In this document: in pieces, positions 18,759 to 29,108 of the stretch
Position numbering within the stretch: position 1 is the stretch's first letter
How the letters are laid out: each line of letters begins with the position of its first letter
Assembly (NCBI GenBank): GCA_946803715.1
Contig: CAMPET010000064.1
Coordinates: 114,978-151,868, forward strand
Length of the DNA: 36,891 nt
From: Beroe ovata
Taxonomy: Eukaryota; Ctenophora; Nuda; Beroida; Beroidae
Direction of reading: 5' to 3'
Translations under genes and position numbers: made by a program
Notes under the pieces: model-generated
Told to the model about the DNA's origin: nothing
Seen by the model: only the letters and a program-made list of their open reading frames with translations
The model's database searches: none

Positions 18759-21569
18759 CTAATTAGCGTCCTGTATGACAACCTCGCACATCTGTAACAT
18801 ACCGTCCTTCTTCACAGAAACAGTAGACCCGGTCTTGCCCTCACAGTCGATAGTATACCACCTCCTGTACTCCTCATACTCGATAGTACCACACAACTCC
18901 TCCCCCACAAACACAGATGCGGAGTGAATGTAGTCGGCGAGGTTCCTATCAACACGAGGAAACACAATGACCAGACCAATGCTCCGGTCATCGACCAGAT
19001 CCACTGACCACCAGTGTGCACCCTGCTGTACCCCTGTTGACATGCACGAGCCCTGGAAGAAGTTACCTTCCGTGTCACCATCCACAGCTTTGTCAGGGCT
19101 CCCTCCCAGGCTTTCACTTGACGAGGTGGCTGTTTTCTTGTGGGCGATGTTAGGGATGGCCAGGTCGACTTGGTCAGGATTTTCCTCAGGATCGTATTCA
19201 TGGTTGACATACACAGCAAACTCACAGAACATCATGGGTCTTGGACCAGCTTTAGTGAGGCGGAAGTGCCTGCCCCTGGAGTAAAACATGGGAATATCAT
19301 ACTCCAGCTTCCCATCAGTGTAAACCAGTCCAGCCACCGTGTTCCCGTCCATAGTGATGAGGTTACCGTCCATTTGTTCTCTGCCAGAATCAGACCGGGC
19401 CAGCACAAAGATACGCTCCACATAGTACTCCTGCAGTAGGTCCACTTCCCAGTAGTGCAGCTCCCCACTCTCGGTGTGGATGCAGGACTGTCTGTGCCAT
19501 GCAGCCCCGTTTATGTGCGTGTATCCGTCAACTGCCCTATCAGGGGTCCCGCCATGAGCAATTGTGGACTGTTTTGTTGGCTTCCACCGAGCTACATTCT
19601 CCACCGTATAGAACGTTGACGGAACTTCATCTTCCCCGAGGTCCTCGTTTTTGACGAGAACTTGAACCTCACACAACATGAGATCTCTAGCGTTGAGTTG
19701 TATCGTGACAATCTGACCATGAGCATCCTTCTCACTACAGTCTATTGTGATGGGGAACCTCTCAGCATACAGCTCCTCATCAATGTTGCTAATCATCTTC
19801 CTCCCAACGTACACTGTCGCCCACTTGATGTGATCTTGCTGACTATCTGTCCGACTCCAGATTAGAATCTTGTCCACCTTATAAACTTTCCCCAGGTCCA
19901 CCCACCATCTCCGTGTGCCCTGCTGTCTCGTGTGAGCACACGTGCCTCTGTTCCACGCTGTGTAAGCCCATCCGTCGACAACTCTGCTGGCAACTCCCTC
20001 ATAACCCGTGCTCGTCTGTCCGGCTTCCTTCCTCAGAGCGACGTTTGTGTGCTCTCCTATTATCTCACCCTCGCTAGCAACCGTGTTGGGTTCCACGTCC
20101 ACCAGGGCTTTGTCCACCATAACCTGAACTTCACACAACACCAAATACTGATTCTGTCCCTCTATCGTCACATATCTCCCCGCTGATTGCTCCTCGGGAC
20201 ATTTCACCACGTCTGGTCCCTCTCCCTTCTTCTTAGCATTAACAGTGCCACATCTGTGCTCCCCAATCCACAACCTAGCCCCCTGTAATGGTGATTCTCG
20301 GTCGTCCCTGCCCCACACATTGATATGGTCAATCTGGTATACTCGACCCAGATCAACACTCCACCACTCGTTTCCCCTGTTGTAAGTATGGGAGCAACTC
20401 GCGTGTCCGTAGTTCTGAGCTGTCACACCGTCGTTTGCCCTGCTCGCCACTCCTCCCCACGGTTCTGAGCTTGCGGTGGCGTTCTTCCCCTTGGCTACAT
20501 TGAAGTACTCGCCCAACAACTCGCCATGATGGCTCGTGTCTACAGTTGGTATAACGTCTCCAAGCTCGGGCATCTTCTCGGGATCGACTAATACCTGAAC
20601 CTCGCAAATGGTCACTGTCGAGTCCCATTTCTCAACTCGGACAGTTCTGCCAGTGCGAGCAGACTCGTCTCCATCACAATCAATCTTCACCTTGTGGCCA
20701 CTCGCTTGTATAGCGTTTATAGTTTGACAAATTCTGTCACCAATCTTTACTACAGCACCATTAAGAGCTGTTTGTTCACGGTCCTGTCTTCCATACACCA
20801 TGATATGGGCAATGCGATACACTCGGCCCAAATCTACTTCCCAATAGGTCATGGCGCGGCTATTCCTTGCGTAGGTACAACTCGCCTTGTTCCACTTCTG
20901 ATCTGTGAAGCCGTCCACGCCTCTCGACGCCACCCCACCATGGTGGGTTGATGACTGGGTGGCGTGCTTGTGAATAGCCACATTCAGGAGATCTCCGTGG
21001 TATTCCCCCTTGAAAATAGCAGGGACCTGGGTGGCTGAAACTTCCATCTCAATCTGAGATTTGACCATGACCTTCACCTCGCAGAGCATCAACGCGTTGT
21101 TCACCTCTATGCGTACTTTCCTTCCTACAGAGTGTTCCCCACATTCGATCTTCTGCATCTGTTCTTTACCCATGTCCTTGAGGTCAGCACACTTGTGGTT
21201 ACCGAGCCACAACTTCGCACCCGCAATGTTGTTAGAGCAGCAATCAGTCCGCCCGTACACCTCAATGTAGGCCACGTTGTAAACACTCTGGAGATCAACT
21301 TCCCACCACTGTACCCCGTGATGGTGGGTGTGAGTGCAGGTGGCAGCGTGCCAATTTCCATTCGTAGCACCGTCCACGGCACGGGCAGCATTACCACCGT
21401 GCAGTTCCGAGGACTGTGTAACCGGTTTTCCCTTAGCCACGTTCAAATACTGCTCCACGACCACCTTCCCATCATCCTCCATATCGCCGTCACTATCGTC
21501 AGTTACGGAGGGGTCCTCTTGGCAGAGGACATTAGCGAGTAGCAGAGCTACAGCGAGGACTCGTAACAT
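18759..21569 (-). CDS. Secreted six-domain FTP (fucolectin/tachylectin-4/pentraxin-1) protein
   Basis: One uninterrupted exon encodes 936 residues from ATG at 21569. This start is preferred because it opens directly into a signal peptide (MLRVLAVALLLANVLC); the in-frame upstream codons lack an ATG. After a short acidic linker, six F5/8C-like FTP domains follow at about residues 43, 196, 356, 508, 657 and 806. Each begins N(V/I)A-x-x-K, has an HGG/WGG-type turn and a VDG motif (NDG in repeat 3), a W-x-VDL strand, an R-x-D motif (GRTD, GRQD, GRDD, SRTD, ARSD, PRVD) and a final (L/M)CEV-type strand. FTP domains in eel fucolectin and tachylectin-4 bind fucose through a His plus an R-x-D region. 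A secreted multivalent lectin for self or microbial glycans is a reasonable inference; repeats 5 and 6 are most diverged and may not bind sugar. Confidence 0.88.
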   Translation of the reverse strand: MLRVLAVALLLANVLCQEDPSVTDDSDGDMEDDGKVVVEQYLNVAKGKPVTQSSELHGGNAARAVDGATNGNWHAATCTHTHHHGVQWWEVDLQSVYNVAYIEVYGRTDCCSNNIAGAKLWLGNHKCADLKDMGKEQMQKIECGEHSVGRKVRIEVNNALMLCEVKVMVKSQIEMEVSATQVPAIFKGEYHGDLLNVAIHKHATQSSTHHGGVASRGVDGFTDQKWNKASCTYARNSRAMTYWEVDLGRVYRIAHIMVYGRQDREQTALNGAVVKIGDRICQTINAIQASGHKVKIDCDGDESARTGRTVRVEKWDSTVTICEVQVLVDPEKMPELGDVIPTVDTSHHGELLGEYFNVAKGKNATASSEPWGGVASRANDGVTAQNYGHASCSHTYNRGNEWWSVDLGRVYQIDHINVWGRDDRESPLQGARLWIGEHRCGTVNAKKKGEGPDVVKCPEEQSAGRYVTIEGQNQYLVLCEVQVMVDKALVDVEPNTVASEGEIIGEHTNVALRKEAGQTSTGYEGVASRVVDGWAYTAWNRGTCAHTRQQGTRRWWVDLGKVYKVDKILIWSRTDSQQDHIKWATVYVGRKMISNIDEELYAERFPITIDCSEKDAHGQIVTIQLNARDLMLCEVQVLVKNEDLGEDEVPSTFYTVENVARWKPTKQSTIAHGGTPDRAVDGYTHINGAAWHRQSCIHTESGELHYWEVDLLQEYYVERIFVLARSDSGREQMDGNLITMDGNTVAGLVYTDGKLEYDIPMFYSRGRHFRLTKAGPRPMMFCEFAVYVNHEYDPEENPDQVDLAIPNIAHKKTATSSSESLGGSPDKAVDGDTEGNFFQGSCMSTGVQQGAHWWSVDLVDDRSIGLVIVFPRVDRNLADYIHSASVFVGEELCGTIEYEEYRRWYTIDCEGKTGSTVSVKKDGMLQMCEVVIQDAN

Positions 21570-22204
21570 ATCCTCTCGGTCAGATATCCCTATCAGAATT
21601 AGATATTTCACATCTACAATAACCGTTAATACAGGAAAAATAGCACTGAAAATGAATACACTATAAGTTTAAGTATGTGAGAAGTGTCTTCGCAAAAAAT
21701 GTTACGATGATAAGAGGTAAAGATTTACAAAAGTTTTTCGGCAGTGGAACTTGTTATGCCACATGAGGAAACAGAAAGAGAGGGACTTATGAGTCGAGAT
21801 GTATCCATAATGTGTTGCTAACCGCACCTTAGCAACAAGACAACAAGAGAAGCGTCACACGGAGACGTAAGTTGACAATATTGTTTTTGCCGTGAAAAGA
21901 TGCTAAAGAGCGGAAGCCTAACAATGGAAAGCGAGCCTTTGTTGGAACCGAGGGACAATGGGAAGAGCTCGCGGAAAGGAGATAATTTCAATTGTGTGAG
22001 AATTTCAAACATTTCACCAGCGCGGAAGTCTCAATGAGACATCTAAAGATGGACAATGCTGTTCTTACCCACCTAGCTCAATCACAAAAAGCACGCCGCT
22101 AATCTGATATAGGAGAGATTGTCCGAAAACTTATAGTTGTGACGTAACATTTGTCCCCATTGTCACAAGAAGTGACGAGGAGTCAGTACAATAAAACCAA
22201 TTAC
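21570..22204. other. Upstream region of the FTP lectin gene
   Basis: The lectin promoter should lie here, reading leftward from about 21600-21700. No TATA box or conserved element was recognised with confidence. Short open frames on the minus strand (for example 21818-22012) have no splice or domain support. Confidence 0.4.
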
Positions 22205-22445
22205 CTTGTTTGGTGGGTGGTGACACACAATTACACCCGGGGTATCGGCAAGTGTCACTCTGACGGGAGTCCGGCCCTCGGCTCCTCCTTCCCCGAGGTC
22301 TTGGAGTACGGTACTGTTGTGACGAGCACCTTGTTGTACGGTAGGGGTGTGTAACACGGAATTGCATCTCCCATTCCGACTATACTGTTGTATTGCTGTG
22401 TGTAGCATGTCTTTGAGATGTTTTCCACGGTAACAAACACTCATC
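22205..22445 (-). other. Possible orphan exon of an unknown gene
   Basis: A 241-base segment lies between a CATCTAG acceptor (exon starting at 22445) and an ACAAG/GTAATT donor (exon ending at 22205). One frame is open throughout, beginning MSVCYRGKHLKDMLHTAIQQ. The other two frames are also largely open, so coding potential is ambiguous. No domain is recognised and no partner exon was found. It could be a 5' exon of the FTP lectin transcript, a noncoding exon, or chance. Confidence 0.25.
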
Positions 22446-23261
22446 CTAGATGAAATGAGGGTTAGAAACAACTGTTGAATAGTCAGTGGGGACAAATAAT
22501 AAAAGAAATAGGTATCAGGAGTAACATACACAGTTGTAGATGAGAATTTCCAACAATGAAATTGTTTGAGAATGGTTTACATCAAAATCGCCGAAAATTT
22601 ATTCGCGATCGCTTCATGAACAGCTTTTGCTATGACGATTGACGAATATCACTGAATAAGATTTAATATAGCGCTAATAACTTTCAGAACGCTCTTTCAC
22701 ATATCAGAACTGTCGGCAAGATTAGCCTGTTTTAACGGAATGAAAAATTGATCCATGATTTGACTTAAACTTGAAATTCGCACAATTTTTTAACTCATTA
22801 ATGTTAAATTCCATATCCTTAAGTGAAAATTTGAAAAATGAAATATGTACACTGTACTTTACAGTCAACTCAAATGAAAGATACGTAAAAGGTGAACAGT
22901 TTTGGCATGATTCGCTGGTAAAATATGCTTAAAACTCTTTCTGAAAACGATCGGAGACAATCTGAACACGTCAAGCAGTGATAGATATAACGAGAATGGA
23001 TATGCAAGATGCACAATCTTGTAAAAAACAACACAGTTATCAACAAAATATTACGAAAGAAGACACAAAAATCGCGGTCATGCATTGTATAAAGGATATG
23101 ACGAAAAAGTCTTTCACGATATATAACAGTTAACAATCAACGGATTTAATCAGAATAAACACAAATATTCGATGATATAAGTACCAAAAAATCACATAAA
23201 TTAATTAGTGATAGATAGTAGATACAGTAGTGATATATAACAAAACATTCGACAATAAAAC
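22446..23261. other. AT-rich intergenic DNA
   Basis: No gene, repeat family or structural feature could be supported here beyond AT-rich composition; the open frame at 22870-23136 on the minus strand is low-complexity and hydrophobic with no homology I recognise. Confidence 0.5.
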
Positions 23262-23267
23262 TTTATT
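23262..23267 (-). terminator. AATAAA polyadenylation signal of the TBC1D2-like gene
   Basis: On the minus strand AATAAA lies about 95 bases after the stop codon at 23362, a normal distance for a short 3' UTR. Confidence 0.6.
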
Positions 23268-23361
23268 ACGATGTCATCTCTTCTCTGAAACGTATACACG
23301 AAACACCACACGACTAGGAGCCGCTACAATTACCAAACAACCAGGACCCTCTGTAATAATA

Positions 23362-26300
23362 TCATTCTTCATCGCTCTGATATTGAATCGATGACACCCT
23401 CTTCTTACATTGTGCCCTCATTTCATCTAGATGGTGCAACTCTCCTAGGACCTTCTTGTAGTGGAAATCGCGTCGTCTCACCACTTTGTCCATGGGAAAT
23501 GGGTTGAGTTCGCCAAATGCAATCCTCTTGATGTTCTCAGGTGTGGATAAGTTGCCGTCTCCAATTGTCCGACAGAAGTTGTACACCTCAATCCCGTCTT
23601 TGGTGAGGAGTAGGGCGTCGTGGTGAATACGGAAAATGGCCAGAGCAAACCGGAACAACATCTTATCACCCTCGTAGAAGAAACAGTCCCAGAACGCTAG
23701 AACCACCTCAATGTTGGTATTGTCAACAAAAAGTGTAAGGAACCAGTTGAAAGTTATGAGTGAGAGATCGATCTTGAACTGGTTGAGATGTGTCATTATC
23801 TTTGGGTACTTTTCAGCCATGAGATCGCTCAGAACCCGCTGGTCGACCTGGGCTCCGATCATGGTTTGACTGTAGTAGTCGGGCGGAAGTATCTCTACAA
23901 TGGCCACGACTGCCCAGAACGCGTCTTCCTCTTTGAGGTTCAGGACAGAGAGGGCAAATGCAGCGATACGGTTTAGTCCCTGACAATAACCAATCTCGAT
24001 GTTGTAGAAGCTGAAGGCAAGCAGTACGTTACGCAGTTTGTCCACACCAGTAGCCGTGGTGCTGTTGAACAGGCAGTTGTTGGGTAGTGTCCGCATGAGG
24101 TCGAGTTCTATCTGCTTGGTGAAGAGATTGTTTCCACCCTGGTTGAGGAGGTTCTTGTAAAAACCGGGGTCTTCCCGACCGTGACAGTTACTTGTCACTC
24201 TCCTTATACACGCTCGCCAGAATGTTGCTCGGTACTTTTGAGGTACACCTTCACGCACCAGACTCTTCAACTCTTTCGATTCATCGAAATTATTTCCGAA
24301 GTGAACGATATGTTTGTCCCACGCTGTTTCGTTCTTGGATGATGCAGACTTTTTCAAGTATACCTTGGTGATCTCAAATCCGTATCTGTCATACTTCTGC
24401 GTTATGTCATTCCCAATCTTCTGAACATCAAGTAGATCTTCATCTTTCACTTGTTCGATCAGAGAGGCGGCTATTTCCTGTAGATCCGACGATATGGAAG
24501 TTTCGGCCCCCGTCCTTAACTTGTTTATCTCCCTCAAAAGCAGCATATAGTGACTGTTGGTACGTTCAAGTTCAGCCTTGACCTGATGGAATTGCTTCCT
24601 CTCTTCGTGTCTCAGATTTGAGATCTGGATGATTTCCTCCTCAAGCAATCGATGTTGACCGATATAGGAGTTAATAGTTTCCTCCAGGTCCAGAACCTGT
24701 TGTTTAGGTACAAATTCTTCCTCTGCGATCTTTTCCTCGTCCATGAGATCCTTGCAGAGATACGGCCACGTTTCCTTCTCTATTCTGCCGATAAGCTCCA
24801 CAGAGTCAGGGGGTATGGTTCCACCCACAAACTTGTCAAATTCTCGCATCATGATCCGATGATTTATAGACAGCTTCATGTGTCGAGCTTTCAAATCCTC
24901 GTAGTCGAGCATCTGCAACCGGACTCTCTCTTCATCGGACTTGCGGAGGGCTTGAATTTGGACGAGTTCGCCTTGAAAATGGCTTATTTGAAGCTTGTAC
25001 GCATCGTTCATGTCTCGAAGTTGCTCCAATTCTGCTTCGTCTATGACAGTCTGTTTAGAATCGTAGAAGAAGCTGGTTGATACCTGTGGCTTGGTAACAG
25101 TTGCATCGGGAAGCGGTTTCGAGAGATTCAACACGACCTGTTCCTTGCACTTGATGACTTCTTCATTACACTTCAATTTGTTGTGAGCTTCAAGCAAGTC
25201 AGACTTCAAACTATTAATTTCTTCCTTCAACATGTCTATCTCTTGACAGTACGTCATTAACTTACGTTTTAGATCTCCAATCATAACGTCCTTCATCTCT
25301 AAGGTGTCTTTGAGGTTCTCTGGTCCCTCATACTTCACAGCCTCTATTTTCTCCGTGAACTTGTTGCTCAGCTCTCGTATAATCTCCTCGTAGTTGCTGT
25401 TGCTAGCGCTCAGTTCGTCTATCTTGGACTGTAGTTTGAATGCTGCCCACTGGGCATCTTTACACTTGCTACAATCGGTCGCCCCTGAAAAACTCTCGAC
25501 ACTGTTCACACTGACAGTGTCACTCTTCTTGTCGGTATCCGAAGACCCACTGAAGAAGGTGCTGCTGTTTTCCCTCTTTCCCGGCGTTTTTAACAAATTC
25601 TTGATCATGGCAACCTTGCCTCCAACTTGACTCCTTCCTTTGGTAGACTCGTTATCAGTGACGGCTGAGTCTTCACATATTCCAGCAACGAATACAGTTG
25701 AGTCAGTGAAGTCTTGTGTGTGGCGAGAATTGAAGTTGTTTCTCTTCGATTGCAAGTGGTTTATCCACTGCATCATCGAGTCTTTGTTGCCAGCACTCAG
25801 TAAATGTTCTTCTCCGCTGGGGAATTTGTGATTTACGTTGCAAACTGGCAGTCAAATGAGAGAGCTTCTCATTATCGATGATGAATAATTGTTCCATTAT
25901 TACCTAGATATGATGAATTCCCCAAGCTTAGCCTTCTCGGGTAGGAATTTGAAGGCTGCCGTGCTGATGTCGATCCTACCCCGAGGAGTCGTATCGTTAG
26001 CGGAATTGTAGTAAAGCAGCTTACATGAACTGTCGTCATGCATAAACCAATACCTGTTCAATTGGCGAGTTATTGGGAATCATGGTTATTATGGAGATTA
26101 AAACATTGATATCCACGTGGGACGTGGATTGATGGATTGCTACACTTGCTATGCTTTCCCACAACCAGTTATATTGGACAAAAACCGTTAGGGGACGATT
26201 TAACGGTCACTGGAATGTTCATTGATAGCGTAGATGGAGTGAAACCGTAACGAAGCTCTCGAGCAATTTACGAGGCTTGACCATATTACCCTGAGTGCAT

Positions 26301-26737
26301 TAATACATGTTTTGTATTTCCGATCGTCAGAACTTGCATGGAAACGAACGTGGAGATCGCAGGGGGGTCAATGCCCTCTTGAAACCATTGATAATCGCGC
26401 GTGAGGACATCGCAGCGCAGCACGTAGACACAAAATGCGCGTTAACCTAAGGGTTCAACGGCATGACATTTGCTCCAAGTAAAAGGCTTCGCGCGTTCCA
26501 GTTCAGTAGTAGATTACCAGTCACACACATGGCACACACTGTGACACAGTCAAAACGGATGAGTGAAGTCATCGCAGTGCAACATTGGGTGGCTCAGACT
26601 TACTTAACCCAAGTTTTGTAGAGACCCATGGCCCCACATGTGAACTTGTGTAAGTGTCCATAGAGCTTTATCTCAACTTTCTGATCAATTTGCTCCACAT
26701 TTTCGAGCAGATCTTGCGGTTCCTCATCTTGGCTCAT
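23362..26737 (-). CDS. TBC1D2: TBC1D2 (Armus)-type RabGAP with PH, coiled-coil and TBC domains
   Basis: Three exons (- strand): 26737-26604, 26053-25904, 25816-23362, in total 2739 bases, 912 residues, phases consistent. The PH domain spans roughly residues 28-122: GHLHKF strand, TWVKYWF across the first splice, and a C-terminal helix around MMQWINHLQ in exon 3. Long coiled coils follow to about residue 540. The TBC domain starts near residue 617 (REGVPQKYRATFWR) and has both catalytic fingers: an arginine in LDLMRT (about residue 669) and a glutamine in GYCQG (about 704). TBC1D2 proteins are GAPs for Rab7 (vertebrates) or Rab5 (C. elegans TBC-2), recruited through PH and coiled-coil regions to endosomes and, for Armus, to Rac1 sites; intact fingers suggest an active GAP. 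Nearly all of the protein sits in one 2.45-kb exon. The open frame alone would miss the PH domain exons. Confidence 0.9.
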
Positions 26738-27069
26738 GGCAGTCCATCCTAATTATACATCTGCTGAAGGAGCATGGTATTAGTAACAGGTTATCGAAGA
26801 GAGGCGGTAAAGAATCGTACTCAATTCACTCTGTTCAATGATGCGTAGTGAAATAGTTTTCTTTATCCAGTTAGACAGAGTGGGAAATGAAAGCATTTGT
26901 GTTATGTTTGATCACAGTAAGCAAAAGAAAGCAATAACCGTTAGTAAAACAAATACGTGGTGAGAAAGGATTAAATATAAAACATAAACCAAATACCAAA
27001 GTTCAACTTTTGACAACACCATTCTATTTCAGAATTCGATAACAAAATGTTCGCTGCCTAATCTACGCA
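26738..27069 (-). other. Short spacer between G3BP and TBC1D2-like genes
   Basis: Only 332 bases separate the G3BP stop from the TBC1D2-like start, both on the minus strand. This must hold the G3BP 3' UTR and the TBC1D2-like promoter and leader. No clear AATAAA on the minus strand and no TATA box were seen. Confidence 0.5.
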
Positions 27070-28620
27070 TCATTTCAATTCTGAATTGTGGTCATTAAAT
27101 CCCGAGCGTCCGTTGGCGCCGCCACGTCTACTACCTCCCCTTCTATTGCCGTTCCTTTGGTCATTGAATGGCTTCCTTGGCCCACGGTTATTTCCCATAG
27201 TCGTCTTTTTCTCCTCAATATTTAATCTATGATCATTAAGGAAGAACTTCTCACCATCCTTAACAGCATTGAGAATGGATTGAACAGGTGCCTCATTGTC
27301 AAACACAACAAAGCCAAAGTTGTTAGGAGTTACTCTCACATGTATCACATTTCCAAAACCTTTGAATTTATCTTCAAGATCAGAGTAAGTTGCATTATTT
27401 GGCAGGTTTCCAACAAATATTTGGTGGGCGTTGGGAGCTTCGCGTTCTTGAAAACGCTCTCTATCCGGAAACCTCTCGCGATCCTTGAAGCTACCAGAAG
27501 CAAATGGCTTCTCTCTGTTATCAGCTTTGCCCTTACGACCACCCCTTGAACTTTCACTCCTTTCTCCATCTTTGTTAAATGGTTGGAAGGCCGTTTCTTT
27601 CTTGGGGATTTCTTTCGGCTCAGGAATCACTACAGCCTTGGGCTTTTGAGGAGCAGATTGGGTGTTAATGATTCTTGTAGGTGCAGGGCTTGAGGTGGCA
27701 CCAGCGATCATGGCCCAAGATTTGGGTCCTTTTGGAACTTCAGGGACCGGCTCAACGTTCTCTTCTGGAGCTTCTTCCATCGGAGGGTCATCAACTACAT
27801 CGGGGTGCATTTCCTCTTCTGGAGAGAAATAATCTTGGCTTGAATCATCATGAGGCTCCTTGGTGTCTTCTTTCTCAGGCTCTGTTACAGTCTCAGTTGG
27901 TGGCTCTTGGAGTTCCAGAGGAGCATCGTTTACGTTATCCATTGGAATGACGTCATTAGGACCTTCGGGTTCATTACTGCACATCACCTCATCTTCAATG
28001 ATCATGTTACCGTTACTCCCTTCATCATGGTTCTTATCATTGCCGAAATTTTCCTCAAACTTGGCTGGGTCACTTTCCTCATCTATCTGCTCGTTTATGT
28101 CCTCTTGGCTACTCAAACTATTTTCCTCGTCGTCAACAACGTCCTCTTGATCATATCCGAACACTTCATCCTGGTACCGGAAGATATCATTGTGTACATA
28201 GTACTTCCGTGGGGTTTGAGACCCCAGTACAAAGGTCTGCATGAATCTACGAGGCAGTTTCCCAGCATTGGAGAGCTCTCCAGACACCTGCACTACAACA
28301 CCATTGTCAATAGTGGGCTGACTATCAACATGCTTTATTTTTGTTCTACAATCAACAAAGTTGAGGCTCATAATCTTCTCGTGTATAGCCCTTTGGCCAG
28401 AGACACACTCAGCCGTTTCCTCCGTCTGGTTTCCATGCACAAAGGTCGATTGGTCCAGGTAGAAGCGATGGAGTTTGTCTGGGTTATCATGAAGCAGGGT
28501 ATAATAACACCTCACAAACTCTCGACCTATGCATTGAGGGCTTAAGTTATCAGGAAGGTTAGTTGCCCGAACTGGAATAGTTTCAGGGACAGCATTGCTT
28601 ATCACTTGTTCCATTTTCAT
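27070..28620 (-). CDS. G3BP: G3BP, stress-granule nucleating RNA-binding protein
   Basis: The coding sequence is one exon of 516 residues from ATG at 28620; codons upstream in frame have no ATG and a splice acceptor (CACTGAAG) precedes it, so a 5' UTR intron is likely. The NTF2-like domain covers about residues 20-140 with GREFVRCYYTLL, LHRFY and VHNDIFRYQDEVFG, nearly identical to vertebrate G3BP1, including the Phe of LHRFY that lines the FGDF-motif pocket. A long acidic region, a Pro-rich stretch, an RRM (RNP2 IFVGNL, RNP1 NFGFVVF) and a C-terminal RGG-type tail follow. G3BP nucleates stress granules; the NTF2 domain dimerises and binds Caprin/USP10-type ligands. All modules needed for phase separation are present. 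Confidence 0.95.
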   Translation of the reverse strand: MKMEQVISNAVPETIPVRATNLPDNLSPQCIGREFVRCYYTLLHDNPDKLHRFYLDQSTFVHGNQTEETAECVSGQRAIHEKIMSLNFVDCRTKIKHVDSQPTIDNGVVVQVSGELSNAGKLPRRFMQTFVLGSQTPRKYYVHNDIFRYQDEVFGYDQEDVVDDEENSLSSQEDINEQIDEESDPAKFEENFGNDKNHDEGSNGNMIIEDEVMCSNEPEGPNDVIPMDNVNDAPLELQEPPTETVTEPEKEDTKEPHDDSSQDYFSPEEEMHPDVVDDPPMEEAPEENVEPVPEVPKGPKSWAMIAGATSSPAPTRIINTQSAPQKPKAVVIPEPKEIPKKETAFQPFNKDGERSESSRGGRKGKADNREKPFASGSFKDRERFPDRERFQEREAPNAHQIFVGNLPNNATYSDLEDKFKGFGNVIHVRVTPNNFGFVVFDNEAPVQSILNAVKDGEKFFLNDHRLNIEEKKTTMGNNRGPRKPFNDQRNGNRRGGSRRGGANGRSGFNDHNSELK

Positions 28621-28659
28621 CTTTGAAGCTTCAGTGGAAAACAAATGCCATGTACAAAC

Positions 28660-29108
28660 CTGAACCCTGAGTTATTAAGATAAATATGATTATTTATATC
28701 GATGAACCATTGTGGAACTTGATTGAACTCAAGCGTGGTTACAATATGCTGTTCAATATAATATGCTAAATGAAATACTCATTCTAACATCAAAGAAATT
28801 CCAAAGTCATAAACACTTCCTGGGAATGGAAAATTAACCCACTCACTGCAAATTTGTGGTTTGTGATTAACATGTTTGTTTCTATGAATCCCACAAAACA
28901 AGGATGTCATTGGAGTATAAAATATGCAACATGTGAATCATTTGAATGTTCGAGGAAATACGTGACGAACCTTCACATTAAAGACAAGCAAAATTTAATT
29001 TCCGGGCTTAGATTTTCTAACACGTAGTTCAAACTTTGTACTGTCTCGTTTTGTCATAATGTAACAAATATTGTAAGAAGCTATGGTTTATTATCCATTT
29101 GTTGCAGA
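28660..29108. promoter_or_regulatory. Shared upstream region of two divergent genes
   Basis: G3BP (minus strand, start 28620) and the VWC/ShKT gene (plus strand, start 29109) are head to head with under 500 bases between start codons. The G3BP leader exon and both promoters must be in or near this interval. It is AT-rich with no obvious TATA box; a bidirectional promoter is inferred from arrangement only. Confidence 0.4.

Noticed and set aside
25703-25897. Open frame MEQLFIIDNEKL as part of the PH domain
   Set aside because: It overlaps the intron 25817-25903 and is in the wrong frame for the MMQWINHLQ helix.
27850-28545. 231-residue plus-strand open frame
   Set aside because: Antisense shadow of G3BP; the minus strand has the clear NTF2-like and acidic regions.
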